This document shows, in pieces, positions 44,644 to 53,044 of a DNA stretch of 64,000 bases. The stretch's first letter is position 1. The number at the start of each line of letters is the position of its first letter. The notes below the pieces were generated by a model that saw only the letters and a list, made by a program, of their open reading frames with translations, had not been told where the DNA came from and did no database searches. A program made the position numbers and the translations under genes. This stretch comes from Paenibacillus massiliensis 2301065 = DSM 16942 (GTDB lineage: Bacteria; Bacillota; Bacilli; Paenibacillales; Paenibacillaceae), in the NCBI RefSeq assembly GCF_000377505.1, contig NZ_KB898187.1, positions 372,001 to 436,000 of the forward strand. Reading direction: 5' to 3'.

Positions 44644-45129
44644 TTACCTGGTTCCATACATCATCAGCATCTGACCATTATGCTTGGCAAGAGCGATGTA
44701 GAATACTCCGCCCATATAGCCAGGAGGAAGTGTTCCTTCAATTATCCAGGCTTCAGCTACAGGGTTATAGCTAATCGCAAAAGGGGACTCCTCCAGAATA
44801 TAGGGATAATGCTCCGCTACATATGGAAATAAGGCCTTCGCAACCGCATGCTCGTCAATCAGCTCACCGAATGCTACAACAGCCCCCATCCGATCCTGCT
44901 TAATCAACGTGTCGTTATCCGCAAAATAGAGCTCGAACCTTCCAATGAGCTGCTCATCCTCTATATCACGCTTAACCAACGCATACTCAACCTTCTTGTC
45001 CTTCTGGTACACCTTCGTCTTGCTTTTCTTCTTGTCCTCGACCTGTATGATGATGTGATTCGCTCGAAGTCGATCTCGCTCCAGGGCCTGCTCTGCCATG
45101 AGTTGCTCCCATGAATCCATAAATGTCAT
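44644..45129 (-). CDS. Protein with C-terminal NTF2-fold immunity-like domain
   Basis: 161-aa cytosolic protein. The N-terminal half is charged (KKKSKTKVYQKDKKVEYALV) and unrecognised. The C-terminal half, AKALFPYVAEHYPYILEESP then FAISYNPVAEAWIIEGTLPP and GYMGGVFYIALAKHNGQML, has the pattern of NTF2-fold immunity proteins found with polymorphic toxins (WIVEGTLP-x-GYxGGxxYIxIxKxDGxVL). No toxin, WXG100 or Rhs gene is adjacent, so the immunity role is uncertain and a housekeeping use of the fold is possible. The gene stands alone, between its own terminator and two Gfo/Idh/MocA genes. The start is ATG 45129. Confidence 0.72.
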   Translation of the reverse strand: MTFMDSWEQLMAEQALERDRLRANHIIIQVEDKKKSKTKVYQKDKKVEYALVKRDIEDEQLIGRFELYFADNDTLIKQDRMGAVVAFGELIDEHAVAKALFPYVAEHYPYILEESPFAISYNPVAEAWIIEGTLPPGYMGGVFYIALAKHNGQMLMMYGTR

Positions 45130-45219
45130 CTTGAATCATCCTTAGTTGATGAATTGGTGAACTGTCCCTAATATCTTCTCATGTGGACCCTCACCTGTTC
45201 AAGGACAAATCTTTGATGC

Positions 45220-46206
45220 TTAGCGATCTGCACCAAACACAAGATTAGCAGATGACTTGGCGAGCTCGACGACCTGCATTACCTTCTGGCTATGCTCCAG
45301 CATCTCTTGAGCCTTGGCGAGATCCGCTTCCCGAATAATGCGTTCGAATTCAACGAATTCGTCATACATTCTGTGGGCATGGTCCTTCACATCGACTCGA
45401 ACCGGCGTCTGCTTGTTGGCGACGTATTCGAAGCTGTCTATCACATTAGCTGTGCTGGCCATGCGAATATAGCCTTGATTGCCTTGAATATTCATCGCGT
45501 TCGGAGCAGAGCTGTCTTTGGAGCCAATGCATACACATTTGAAATGACCATAATCCAGCAGAAGAATACCGGAGGTGTCTATTCCTCTCTCCATATTCGC
45601 AAGATACTCGACTTTAAGCGGACTACCGAAGAAGCCTACCACGAGATGAATATTATAAAGATTAATATCCATTAGGGCTCCACCAGACATCTCGGGATTA
45701 AATGCCGGCAGGATTTCTCCTGCCTTGAAGGCATCATAACGCGAGGAATACTGGGAATAGTTGCATTCCACGATCTTGATGTCACCAAGCTTGGGGAGAT
45801 GCTCCCTCATCGCTGCATAATTCTTCAGATACTGATTGCTGATCGCCTCCAGCAGCAATAGTCCTTTTTGCTGAGCAAGCTCCTTGAGCTCCATAAATTC
45901 ACGTGAATTCGAGGTAAAGGGCTTCTCACATATGACATGCTTTCCACTTAGCAAAGCTTCTTTGGTGTATGCACAATGAAGATGATTCGGGAGGCCAATA
46001 TAGATTGTATCCACGCTTTCATTCGCCAGCATCTCCTGATAATCTAGATGAATCGTTTCAATACCATAGGTCTGCTGCCACATCAGCAGCTTCTCCTCAT
46101 GGCTCGGTCTTGAACTGATTGCAGCCAGGGTAATGGCAGGAATCTCACGGATAAAGCTCAACAGATCCGCCACGATCATACCTGCTCCAACAATGCCCAG
46201 TTTCAT
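45220..46206 (-). CDS. Gfo/Idh/MocA family oxidoreductase (first of pair)
   Basis: NAD(P)-dependent sugar or sugar-alcohol dehydrogenase, 328 aa. The Rossmann loop is MKLGIVGAGMIVADLLSF, the GLPNHLHCAYTKEALLSGKH loop is followed by the catalytic-lysine motif VICEKPFTSN, and the C-terminal beta-sheet domain has MSGGALMDINLYNIHLVVGF. ATG 46206 starts 1 nt after the stop of the upstream paralogue (TAATATG), with its ribosome site in that gene's end, so the two are coupled. Substrate unknown; the cluster suggests a sugar or inositol derivative. The RpiR regulator divergent from the pair may control it. Confidence 0.9.
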   Translation of the reverse strand: MKLGIVGAGMIVADLLSFIREIPAITLAAISSRPSHEEKLLMWQQTYGIETIHLDYQEMLANESVDTIYIGLPNHLHCAYTKEALLSGKHVICEKPFTSNSREFMELKELAQQKGLLLLEAISNQYLKNYAAMREHLPKLGDIKIVECNYSQYSSRYDAFKAGEILPAFNPEMSGGALMDINLYNIHLVVGFFGSPLKVEYLANMERGIDTSGILLLDYGHFKCVCIGSKDSSAPNAMNIQGNQGYIRMASTANVIDSFEYVANKQTPVRVDVKDHAHRMYDEFVEFERIIREADLAKAQEMLEHSQKVMQVVELAKSSANLVFGADR

Positions 46207-46207
46207 A

Positions 46208-47227
46208 TTATTCGCACCCTTCCATTCCTTTTTCAAGTATATCCATGACTAGGATCGTCTCTTCATCCCGGATGACCTTCTCCTGTCCATGAATAATCGC
46301 CTGATAGATATCATCGTAGACACGTGCATAATCCCCACGCTCGGATACGACTTTCTCCTCATGATAATGACCTTCATCATCCATATATGTTAAAATGCCA
46401 TAGTGCTGAGGCAGATCCACTCCAAAATCCGCATGTCCCTTCGGTAGATAGAATAGCTTCAAATGCTCTTCCTGACGATCCTCGGTCTGCTTGACGAAGA
46501 CGCCTTTAGTGCCGTAAGCGACAAATCTCGGACGAGACTTCAAGCGAAAGAAGCTGGATTTGATCGACACCTTGAACGGACTATAGTGCAGATCAAGATC
46601 AAAGTAATCGTTCATTCTACCCGGACCGAGCAACTGACGCACATCATAATGAATCGTCTCAGGCTGTCCAAAGTACGAGATAGCTTGATCAATCGTGTGA
46701 ACACCGTGTCCATACAAAAAGCTATTGTACTTGGAGTACTGCTTCACAGCGTGTGGTATCTCTGGACGATAATAATCATAATGCATCTCCACCTCCAGCA
46801 GATCTCCAAGCTTACCGGATTCTATGACTTTCTGGGTTGTAAGAAAATCCGAATCATATCGTCGGTTCTGATAGCATTGAATAATGAGATTTTTCTCCTT
46901 GGCATATTGGAAGATATCCTCAGCCTCTGATTTCGTAAGCATGAATGGCTTCTCGACCAATACATGCTTTCCGTGATCAAGAGCCATTTTCGCATAGGAG
47001 TAGTGGGACTCTGTGTGTGTACATACAACGACCAGTTGAATCTCCTCATCCTGCATGAATGCAGCTAGATCATCTGTGTACTGAACGCCTGGCACTCGCT
47101 CCCACTCCTGCTTCTCCAGGGTGCGGGCAAAGATTGTTTTGACCTTCAAATGCTCCCTATTCATCGAAAAAGGAAGATGATAGCGGTTCGTGCTCTTCCC
47201 GTTACCAATATATCCGATAGTCAGCAT
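46208..47227 (-). CDS. Gfo/Idh/MocA family oxidoreductase (second of pair)
   Basis: 339-aa NAD(P)-dependent oxidoreductase. The N-terminus MLTIGYIGNGKSTNRYHLPF has the nucleotide loop GxGxxx; the catalytic motif is HVLVEKPFMLTKSEAEDIF, and the C-terminal domain includes NSFLYGHGVHTIDQAISYFG. It resembles YdgJ/YvaA-type oxidoreductases. ATG 47227 is 7 nt after AAGGAGGAAA; the frame to 47278 is not used. It is only distantly related to its coupled neighbour, so the two may act in successive or opposite steps (oxidation and reduction). It is divergent from the RpiR gene. Confidence 0.9.
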   Translation of the reverse strand: MLTIGYIGNGKSTNRYHLPFSMNREHLKVKTIFARTLEKQEWERVPGVQYTDDLAAFMQDEEIQLVVVCTHTESHYSYAKMALDHGKHVLVEKPFMLTKSEAEDIFQYAKEKNLIIQCYQNRRYDSDFLTTQKVIESGKLGDLLEVEMHYDYYRPEIPHAVKQYSKYNSFLYGHGVHTIDQAISYFGQPETIHYDVRQLLGPGRMNDYFDLDLHYSPFKVSIKSSFFRLKSRPRFVAYGTKGVFVKQTEDRQEEHLKLFYLPKGHADFGVDLPQHYGILTYMDDEGHYHEEKVVSERGDYARVYDDIYQAIIHGQEKVIRDEETILVMDILEKGMEGCE

Positions 47228-47297
47228 ATTCTTTCCTCCTTGACGTATCTTTAACATCATTATAGTAAAAGAATGCACTGGGTATAGTATTTGCGGA

Positions 47298-47396
47298 TAT
47301 AACGGTACATTTGATCATTATTCCTACTGAAAACCATTGATTTTTGCACAAAATGTTCATTATAGCTTGATGCATGTATGCAAAATGTACACTATG
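47298..47396. promoter_or_regulatory. Repeated AAATGTWC motifs between the oxidoreductases and RpiR
   Basis: AAAATGTTCATTATA (47350-47364) and AAAATGTACACTATG (47382-47396) are direct repeats 32 bp apart, three helical turns. AAATGTACCGTTATA lies inverted at 47312-47298. Together they cover the divergent promoter region and are candidate RpiR binding sites. Confidence 0.5.
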
Positions 47397-47412
47397 AAGT
47401 GAGGCGAGACTG

Positions 47413-48285
47413 TTGAAGATCCTGACACAATTATCTGAAATGCATAGCTTCACTCCCAATGAGCAAAGCATTGCTACCTATATTCTGAGCCATAAGGAGC
47501 AGATTCTTCAGCTCAACATTCAAGAGCTTGCCAAGGCAACCTATACCTCACACTCCGCCATTAATCGTCTGACTCATAAGCTTGGACTATCGGGCTTTAA
47601 GGAGTTCATGATTACGCTTGCCCGGGAGTTCCAGCAAGATAGCCAAAGTCTGTCCCCTGTAGATCCTAACTATCCCTTCGGCGTTGCTGAATCCTCCGTT
47701 CAGGTGGCGCGGGAGATTGCTGAATTAATGAAGGAGACCATCGACAAAACTGTTACCTTCATGGACGATGAATTACTTACACAGACAGCGCAGCTGCTGG
47801 ATCAGGCCGAGAGAATCTTCATATACGCCGTAGGAGACTCGCAAATCCGGGCAAAGAGCTTTCAGAACAAAATGTTCAAAATTAATAAATATGTGATTAT
47901 AGCGACAGAGCTGTCGGAATGGGCTCACCACACCGTTAATCTTACGCCGCATGATTGTGCCATTTTCCTAACCTATCATGGAAAGTCATCGAGCTATATT
48001 AAGGTCGCCCAGCATTTAGCCTTTGAGCGCATTCCATTCATCACTATAACAGCGAGTCGTTATAGCGAGTTGGCACGTCTTAGCACCCTCTGCATACAGG
48101 TTCCCAATGATGAGATGAAGCTTGCCAAGATCGGTACCTTTTCTTCGCAGATCGCCTTTGAATATGTGCTGAACGTAATTTATTCCTGCATCTACAAAAT
48201 CGATTATCAGAACAACCGGCAGCTTCGAACCGAGTCTCTCAAGAGGTTCTACGACGGGGATGGCGATAGGATGAACGATATGTAG
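47413..48285 (+). CDS. MurR/RpiR family transcriptional regulator
   Basis: 290-aa regulator with an N-terminal helix-turn-helix of the RpiR type (FTPNEQSIATYILSHKEQIL, LAKATYTSHSAINRLTHKLG, LSGFKEFMITLARE) and a C-terminal SIS sugar-phosphate-binding domain (about 125-265; ERIFIYAVGDSQIRAKSFQN, CAIFLTYHGKSSSYIKVAQH). RpiR proteins sense phosphorylated sugars. The start is TTG 47413 behind GTGAGGCGAGACTG. Divergent from the two Gfo/Idh/MocA genes, which are its likely targets. Downstream stands a long hairpin and then an unrelated PepSY gene. Confidence 0.9.
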   Translation: MKILTQLSEMHSFTPNEQSIATYILSHKEQILQLNIQELAKATYTSHSAINRLTHKLGLSGFKEFMITLAREFQQDSQSLSPVDPNYPFGVAESSVQVAREIAELMKETIDKTVTFMDDELLTQTAQLLDQAERIFIYAVGDSQIRAKSFQNKMFKINKYVIIATELSEWAHHTVNLTPHDCAIFLTYHGKSSSYIKVAQHLAFERIPFITITASRYSELARLSTLCIQVPNDEMKLAKIGTFSSQIAFEYVLNVIYSCIYKIDYQNNRQLRTESLKRFYDGDGDRMNDM

Positions 48286-48300
48286 CTAAAGGGTTGTGTC

Positions 48301-48355
48301 AGCTATTCACTCCATGATCGATTTTGTCCATGCATCGATCATGGAGTGAATAGCT
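48301..48355. terminator. Perfect 22-bp hairpin after the RpiR gene
   Basis: Arms 48301-48322 and 48334-48355 are exactly complementary over 22 bp around an 11-nt loop; each arm begins or ends with AGCTATTCACTCCATGATCG or its complement. There is no U-tract, so it is not a standard intrinsic terminator. It may act as a strong RNA stem or a protein-binding palindrome. Confidence 0.6.
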
Positions 48356-48394
48356 ATAGCCCTATGGGGTCATGTTCAAATAGGTCATGTCGGT

Positions 48395-48414
48395 TATAAT
48401 GTACCCTGGTACAT
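48395..48414 (+). promoter_or_regulatory. TATAAT box overlapped by a GTACC palindrome, upstream of the PepSY gene
   Basis: TATAAT (48395-48400) is followed by the palindrome ATGTACC-CT-GGTACAT (48399-48414), which overlaps it and would cover the start point. No clear -35 hexamer is seen. GGTCATGT is repeated 15 bp apart just upstream (48368 and 48383). It does not resemble a Fur box. Confidence 0.5.
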
Positions 48415-48436
48415 ATGAAGTAGACAGGAGAGACTT

Positions 48437-49804
48437 ATGGACAGACACAGCAGTTCCGACTCAAAGAAGCTACACAGTGGGACGATTTACCAGGCGATCT
48501 GGAGATGGCATTTATATGCAGGCATTATTTTTGCTCCCTTCATCCTGATTCTGGCGGTAACCGGCTCGGTATATCTATTCAAGCCGCAAATAGAGCAACG
48601 GATGTATCAGGATTATTATGTTGTAAAGGATGAGGGCAACAAGCTGCAGCCTTCTCAGTTGATCGACACCGTGAAGGCAGCATATCCAGAATATAACGTA
48701 CTGAGATACCGTCCTGGAGAAGACGCGACCCGTTCTGCCGAAGTGAAGCTAGGGCTTGGAGATGAGAAGCTCACGATATTTGTAGACCCGTACAGCTCCA
48801 CAATCATTGGCGAGCTGAATGACCGGCATCGACTAATGGATCGTATTGAGGAGTTCCATGGGGAGCTAATGCTTGGAACCGTCGGTGACCGAATTGTGGA
48901 ACTGGCCGCCTGCTGGGCATTGATTCTCGTCATTACAGGCTTGTATCTGTGGATACCACGAGACTGGAAGAAATGGAAAGGTGTCTTTGTTCCCCGGATC
49001 AACACCTCAAAACGCAATCTGTTAAGAGATCTGCATGTAGTCCCTGCCTTCTGGATCTCAGCAGCCATGGTATTCCTGATCATTACAGGATTGCTCTGGT
49101 CCGGATTCTGGGGAACAAAGGTACAGACATTGGTGACGAATTCCGGACTCGGCTATCCTCCCTCCATCTGGGTTGGCAGCGCACCTTCCAGTACGTTAAA
49201 AACCAAAGACATCGCAGATGTGCCCTGGGCTGCAGAGAATCTGGATGTTCCTCTCTCCAACCCAAGTCAGGAGTACACACAGCTATCCATTAACAACGTA
49301 GTGAATACAGCTAACCAGCTACAGATCTATCCAACCTATGAGGTGATTTTCCCAAAATCCGCTGAGGGCGTGTTCACGTTATCTGTCTTCCCGCCCAAAG
49401 CAAGAGATGAGGCTACCGTCCATATCGATCAATATACGGGGGCTGTCTTGGCGGATTATCGCTATGAGCATTATGAGGTGCTTGGCAAATGGATGGCATG
49501 GGGGATTACCCTACATAAGGGATTGGAATACGGGTTGCTTAATCAATGGATCGGGCTAATCGTATGTATCGGCATCGCTGGAATTGTAATTACAGGCTTT
49601 CTGCTATGGTGGAGACGTAAGCCCAAGACACACATGGGAGCCCCTAGAGCACAAAGCTATGGAAGCATTAAAGGCATTGTAATACTGCTGATTATCTACG
49701 GGCTGCTTTTCCCGCTGGTGGGCTTGTCCCTGATCGTGGTTGCACTCCTGGATGTATTGGTCATCACCCGTTCTGCCAAGCTTAGGCAAATATTCAACTC
49801 CTAA
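48437..49804 (+). CDS. PepSY-associated membrane protein
   Basis: 455-aa integral membrane protein of the PepSY_TM family. Helix 1 is in YQAIWRWHLYAGIIFAPFIL, helices 2 and 3 around 155-175 and 195-220, and helix 4 and a C-terminal pair follow ITLHKGLEYGLLNQWIGLIV. An extracytoplasmic PepSY-like region lies between helices 1 and 2 (QDYYVVKDEGNKLQPSQLID) and another between 3 and 4 (ATVHIDQYTGAVLADYRYEH). Conserved intramembrane His residues (WHLYAG, HGELMLG, DLHVVPAFW, LHKGLE) match those proposed to bind haem in related ferric-reductase-like proteins. ATG 48437 follows AGGAGAGACTT. A YtkA-like lipoprotein gene follows after 29 bp. Metal or haem handling is inferred. Confidence 0.85.
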   Translation: MDRHSSSDSKKLHSGTIYQAIWRWHLYAGIIFAPFILILAVTGSVYLFKPQIEQRMYQDYYVVKDEGNKLQPSQLIDTVKAAYPEYNVLRYRPGEDATRSAEVKLGLGDEKLTIFVDPYSSTIIGELNDRHRLMDRIEEFHGELMLGTVGDRIVELAACWALILVITGLYLWIPRDWKKWKGVFVPRINTSKRNLLRDLHVVPAFWISAAMVFLIITGLLWSGFWGTKVQTLVTNSGLGYPPSIWVGSAPSSTLKTKDIADVPWAAENLDVPLSNPSQEYTQLSINNVVNTANQLQIYPTYEVIFPKSAEGVFTLSVFPPKARDEATVHIDQYTGAVLADYRYEHYEVLGKWMAWGITLHKGLEYGLLNQWIGLIVCIGIAGIVITGFLLWWRRKPKTHMGAPRAQSYGSIKGIVILLIIYGLLFPLVGLSLIVVALLDVLVITRSAKLRQIFNS

Positions 49805-49833
49805 TTCATATAAGTACAAGGCGGTATTTAGAG

Positions 49834-50313
49834 ATGAGGTTAACACAACACAGCTACTTGATTACCCTGGCATTGCTGCTGCTCTTAACGGCTTGCAGTT
49901 CTGTTAGACCAGACACAGCAGCCAAATACAAGCAAGAGAATGTGCTCGGCATTGACATTCATATCCCCTCTCCTGTCCAGTCAGGCATATCCCAAGCCTA
50001 TACTGCCACCCTGACACAGGACGGGCAGGAAGTAAAGCATGCGGAGCAGGTTCATTTTTATTTTTGGAATGACGAACCTGCCGGCGAAAGCTCTTATTAT
50101 CATGAAGAGGTCCTCCCCAGCTATGAAGGAGACGGAAGGTTCCGTGCAGAAGTCAGCCTGCCACAAGACGGTACGTACTTCGTCCAGGTGACCGCTTCCT
50201 CTCAGGGGTCCACCGTGATGCCAACCAAGCGGTTCACCGTAGGCGACGTAGAGCCTTCTAATCAGACAGACCAGACTCCTGTACACCCTTCTTCGCATGA
50301 AGGGCACCATTAG
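49834..50313 (+). CDS. YtkA-like (FixH-type) lipoprotein
   Basis: 159-aa surface lipoprotein. The signal peptide ends in a lipobox LLTAC (Cys21). The mature region has an Ig-like beta-sandwich as in YtkA/FixH proteins: IHIPSPVQSGISQAYTATLT, VHFYFWNDE and DGTYFVQVTASSQGSTVMPT. The C-terminus is a His-rich tail, PSSHEGHH, that could bind metal. ATG 49834 follows AAGGCGGTATTTAGAG. It is cotranscribed with the PepSY membrane protein and probably works with it at the cell surface, possibly in copper or haem handling, which is inference. Confidence 0.82.
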   Translation: MRLTQHSYLITLALLLLLTACSSVRPDTAAKYKQENVLGIDIHIPSPVQSGISQAYTATLTQDGQEVKHAEQVHFYFWNDEPAGESSYYHEEVLPSYEGDGRFRAEVSLPQDGTYFVQVTASSQGSTVMPTKRFTVGDVEPSNQTDQTPVHPSSHEGHH

Positions 50314-50371
50314 AAATAGCTTTCATTGAAATAGAATTTGCACTTTTATATGCTTTCAGGCCTGGATCGAC

Positions 50372-51415
50372 CTATATCGAATGAAGCGTCTTCGCCAGCC
50401 AATCATAGGACATCCGGCCGTTATACTCATGCTTTCCTTCAAATAAATCATAGTCAAAGTGTGAGTCGGCATTCAGGCTGTCGTACAATGCACGCAAATA
50501 ATGAATCGCCGTCTTCGTTGTCTCTACCGGGAATATTGGATCATGTATCCCTGCCTCTATAAAAAGCGGCCGCGGAGCGATAAGCCCCAGAACCTCCGGC
50601 ATCTCTGCATGGTTCAAGAGACCTGGTATGTAATTGCATAGACAATGGCGCATGGCCAATATACTGCCACGATAGGTGTTCGGGTAGATGCCTAACACGG
50701 ATGCCTTCATGCGTGAATCCAAGGCAGCAGATAAGGAAGCGACCATTCCCCCACCGGAATGTCCCATGTTACCAAGCTGATGAGCGGATACCTCAGGCCT
50801 GATGGACAGATAGTCAGCTGCTCGCCATGCTTCGGCGGCGCGTAAGCCGGCAGTTGTCTTTCCACTCATCAATAGAGCGGTTGAAAGATTGTAGCAAGAG
50901 TTCCCGAGCGAGGGGTCTTGTCTCTCATCTCGCTCCAGCATGCGATCCCCGAAGCCTACAATCTCAGGAACCAGCACGACTAAGCCTCTACGGACCAGTT
51001 CGAGTGCGATATTATCTGTCGGCTTACTGCTACTACTATCGAGCTTCGGACTGCCGTCCTTCTCTAGTCCCACTAAGGAGCGGCTTCCATATCCATGACC
51101 ATGCCAGAGCAGCACACCAGGTCGGCGCTCACCTGGCTTGATCGATTGGGGAAGCATGACATATGCTGGCATTCGCAATCCATGAAGCGTAGTGAATTCT
51201 ACGCGCTCCCGGACTACCTCTGGCAGTTCGACCCGTTCCAGCAGAACAGGGTCTAACCCAATATCTCCGCGCTGAGGAAGCTCGAATGCTCCCAGCAGCA
51301 TCTGAAGCTTGCTCAGAATTCGTTCCCTTTGTTGAACCCATGGCTCGGTCTGCTCATCACGCCAGCTGTCTAAGGTGTTGAACAAGTGTTCGAGGTAAGC
51401 ATCAGGCTTTCTCAT
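50372..51415 (-). CDS. Acetyl-esterase-like alpha/beta hydrolase
   Basis: 347-aa cytosolic alpha/beta hydrolase of the family 7 / acetyl xylan esterase-like group. It shows the oxyanion segment VLLWHGHGYGSRSLVG, the nucleophile elbow GNMGHSGGGM with Ser220, Asp292 in EAGIHDPIFP and His329 in FEGKHEYNG. A lid-like region (LERDERQDPSLGNSCYNLST) matches family 7 proteins. ATG 51415 follows AAGGAGGAATAACG. It lies between the YtkA lipoprotein gene (converging) and the YesR-type GH105 on the same strand, with a hairpin in the 148-bp gap. Deacetylation of pectic oligosaccharides is a reasonable guess. Confidence 0.83.
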   Translation of the reverse strand: MRKPDAYLEHLFNTLDSWRDEQTEPWVQQRERILSKLQMLLGAFELPQRGDIGLDPVLLERVELPEVVRERVEFTTLHGLRMPAYVMLPQSIKPGERRPGVLLWHGHGYGSRSLVGLEKDGSPKLDSSSSKPTDNIALELVRRGLVVLVPEIVGFGDRMLERDERQDPSLGNSCYNLSTALLMSGKTTAGLRAAEAWRAADYLSIRPEVSAHQLGNMGHSGGGMVASLSAALDSRMKASVLGIYPNTYRGSILAMRHCLCNYIPGLLNHAEMPEVLGLIAPRPLFIEAGIHDPIFPVETTKTAIHYLRALYDSLNADSHFDYDLFEGKHEYNGRMSYDWLAKTLHSI

Positions 51416-51478
51416 CGTTATTCCTCCTTGTAACCGTGCTGATTCTTAAGGTTGTGGCCGGTAGGCGATCAAGCAAAG

Positions 51479-51504
51479 AACAGCTAATCAAAGGATCAGC
51501 TGTT
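51479..51504. terminator. Hairpin between GH105 and esterase genes
   Basis: AACAGCTAATC-AAAG-GATCAGCTGTT pairs with one mismatch. A T-run follows only on the plus strand. On the minus strand it lies 60 bp after the GH105 stop and may end that transcript inefficiently. Confidence 0.5.
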
Positions 51505-51563
51505 TTTGTTCTACTTACATTGCTAGTTATCGCAAACCATGCGTGCTAACCTCTAGAGCTTAG

Positions 51564-52601
51564 TTAGATCTTGCTTACAAGCTCCTTATTCTGAATCATG
51601 GATACCAAATACGCCAGGGTCAGGCCTTGTCCCCAGCCCTGCACTCTCTTTTTGGAGATCACTTTATAGTCATCCGCTGAATACATGACGGCAGTACCTG
51701 CCGATACATTACGTACAGAGCCATCCTCATCAATATTGGCAAGAATACCCTTATAGGCTGCTCTCATATAATTCTGATGCAGTGGATGTCCGTTAATGAC
51801 GATCGCAGCTGCAATACCTGCCGAAGCAGAGGTCTCCTCATAGGAAGACTCGTCATTCAATACGGTCCGCCACAGCCCATCCGGTGTCTGTAGTCGCACC
51901 AATGCACTCAGCTGGTCTCCAAGTGCACCACCAATTTGCATCCACATCGGCATGAATGGATTCAGCATCTTGTACGCCTGCGCCATAGTGTATGCCGCCC
52001 ATGCATTGGCTCTGCCCCAGTAGATACCAGACAGATGGTCCTGTCTCACATTGTCCCACGCGTGGTAGAACAGATTCGTCTTCGTATCCTGTAAATATTC
52101 CTCATGCCAATAGAACTGATTCAGTGCATCGTCAATGTATTCCTTATTGTCCAGCTTGAAGCCAAGTCGGAGCAGAAAATAGGCTGCCATGAATAAAGTA
52201 TCGGCCCACGCTTGCTCTGGGAAATCGTTATCTGATGAGACCGTGTGCTGGAATACACCTTCACCAAAGCGTATGGCATCCTTGCGCAGATACTCCGCTT
52301 TCATAAGCGCCAGCTCCAGATATTTTTCATCCCCCGTAGCTTCATGCAAGGTCAGCAAGGTATGTCCCATTGCACAGGAGTTGACCATCAGGGTCGGTAT
52401 ACCAAGCTCCAGATACTCCTCCACCCAATGAACGAGAAAATCAATGTATTCCTGGTTCCGAGTTACCTCCCAAGCTTTGCTGATCCCGTAAAAAGCCACT
52501 CCGCAGGACCAATTCCAGGTAAAATCCATGTTCATCGTTCGCCGAACTACCCGATCGATCAGTTCCATTACTTCTGCTTCATTACATTCGAATTTCTTCA
52601 T
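51564..52601 (-). CDS. GH105 unsaturated rhamnogalacturonyl hydrolase, YesR type (second copy)
   Basis: 345-aa enzyme, the same length as and closely related along its whole length to the protein at 13128-14165: MNMDFTWNWSCGVAFYGISK, NSCAMGHTLLTLHEATGDEK, FPEQAWADTLFMAAYFLLRL with catalytic Asp134, IYWGRANAWAAYTMAQ, RVQGWGQGLTLAYLVSMIQ. ATG 52601 follows GGGAGAGATTCAT; the frame to 52673 is not needed. Unlike the first copy it has no GH112 partner or AraC gene next to it. A good cre site lies 57 bp upstream. It may serve different substrates or expression conditions. Confidence 0.88.
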   Translation of the reverse strand: MKKFECNEAEVMELIDRVVRRTMNMDFTWNWSCGVAFYGISKAWEVTRNQEYIDFLVHWVEEYLELGIPTLMVNSCAMGHTLLTLHEATGDEKYLELALMKAEYLRKDAIRFGEGVFQHTVSSDNDFPEQAWADTLFMAAYFLLRLGFKLDNKEYIDDALNQFYWHEEYLQDTKTNLFYHAWDNVRQDHLSGIYWGRANAWAAYTMAQAYKMLNPFMPMWMQIGGALGDQLSALVRLQTPDGLWRTVLNDESSYEETSASAGIAAAIVINGHPLHQNYMRAAYKGILANIDEDGSVRNVSAGTAVMYSADDYKVISKKRVQGWGQGLTLAYLVSMIQNKELVSKI

Positions 52602-53044
52602 ATGAATCTCTCCCATCCTTGTAATGCCTCTGGTGTAAGGCTGTTCAAGCACACAAATAGTAAGCGCATTCATTATTTTGCTGAAGATAAATCGTCGTGC
52701 TCGCCAAAATCTTCTGGTCGATCCCTCTCTGCCTTAGCTTGCCGAAGGAATAGACCTCTTAGCTTTTCCCTATGTAGATCATCTACCTGATTGTATATAA
52801 AATCAAGTCTTCTTCATGTTTTCTCTGGAATTGTGCACATTTAACTCTAATATTTAATAGCTGTTCCCAATGAATTAACCCTATTATCAAGCAGCATACT
52901 GAGTAATCAAGATGTCCGACCAAACGGGTGGGCGATATATGTCTGTCGCAGACGCGGAACCACTTAAGTCCATTCGTTTAGTTGACGATATATAGTCATT
53001 GCAGCCTATACTATATAAAACCGTCTGGGGAGTTGGCTATAACA
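52602..53044. other. Intergenic region between GH105 and histidine kinase
   Basis: A 440-bp stretch with no convincing gene. It holds the leader of the minus-strand GH105 gene (cre site at 52658-52672) and, on the plus side, the promoter of the kinase. A 27-codon frame (52912-52995, ending SIRLVDDI) has no ribosome site and is probably meaningless. Confidence 0.5.
52658..52672. promoter_or_regulatory. cre (CcpA) site upstream of the second YesR-type GH105
   Basis: TAGTAAGCGCATTCA differs from the consensus WTGNAANCGNWNNCW at one position. It lies 57-71 bp upstream of the start codon, where CcpA commonly blocks transcription. Confidence 0.55.

Noticed and set aside
52912-52995. 27-codon frame ending SIRLVDDI, superficially like a receiver-domain start
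   Set aside because: No ribosome site, and the match to a response regulator is too short to support a remnant.
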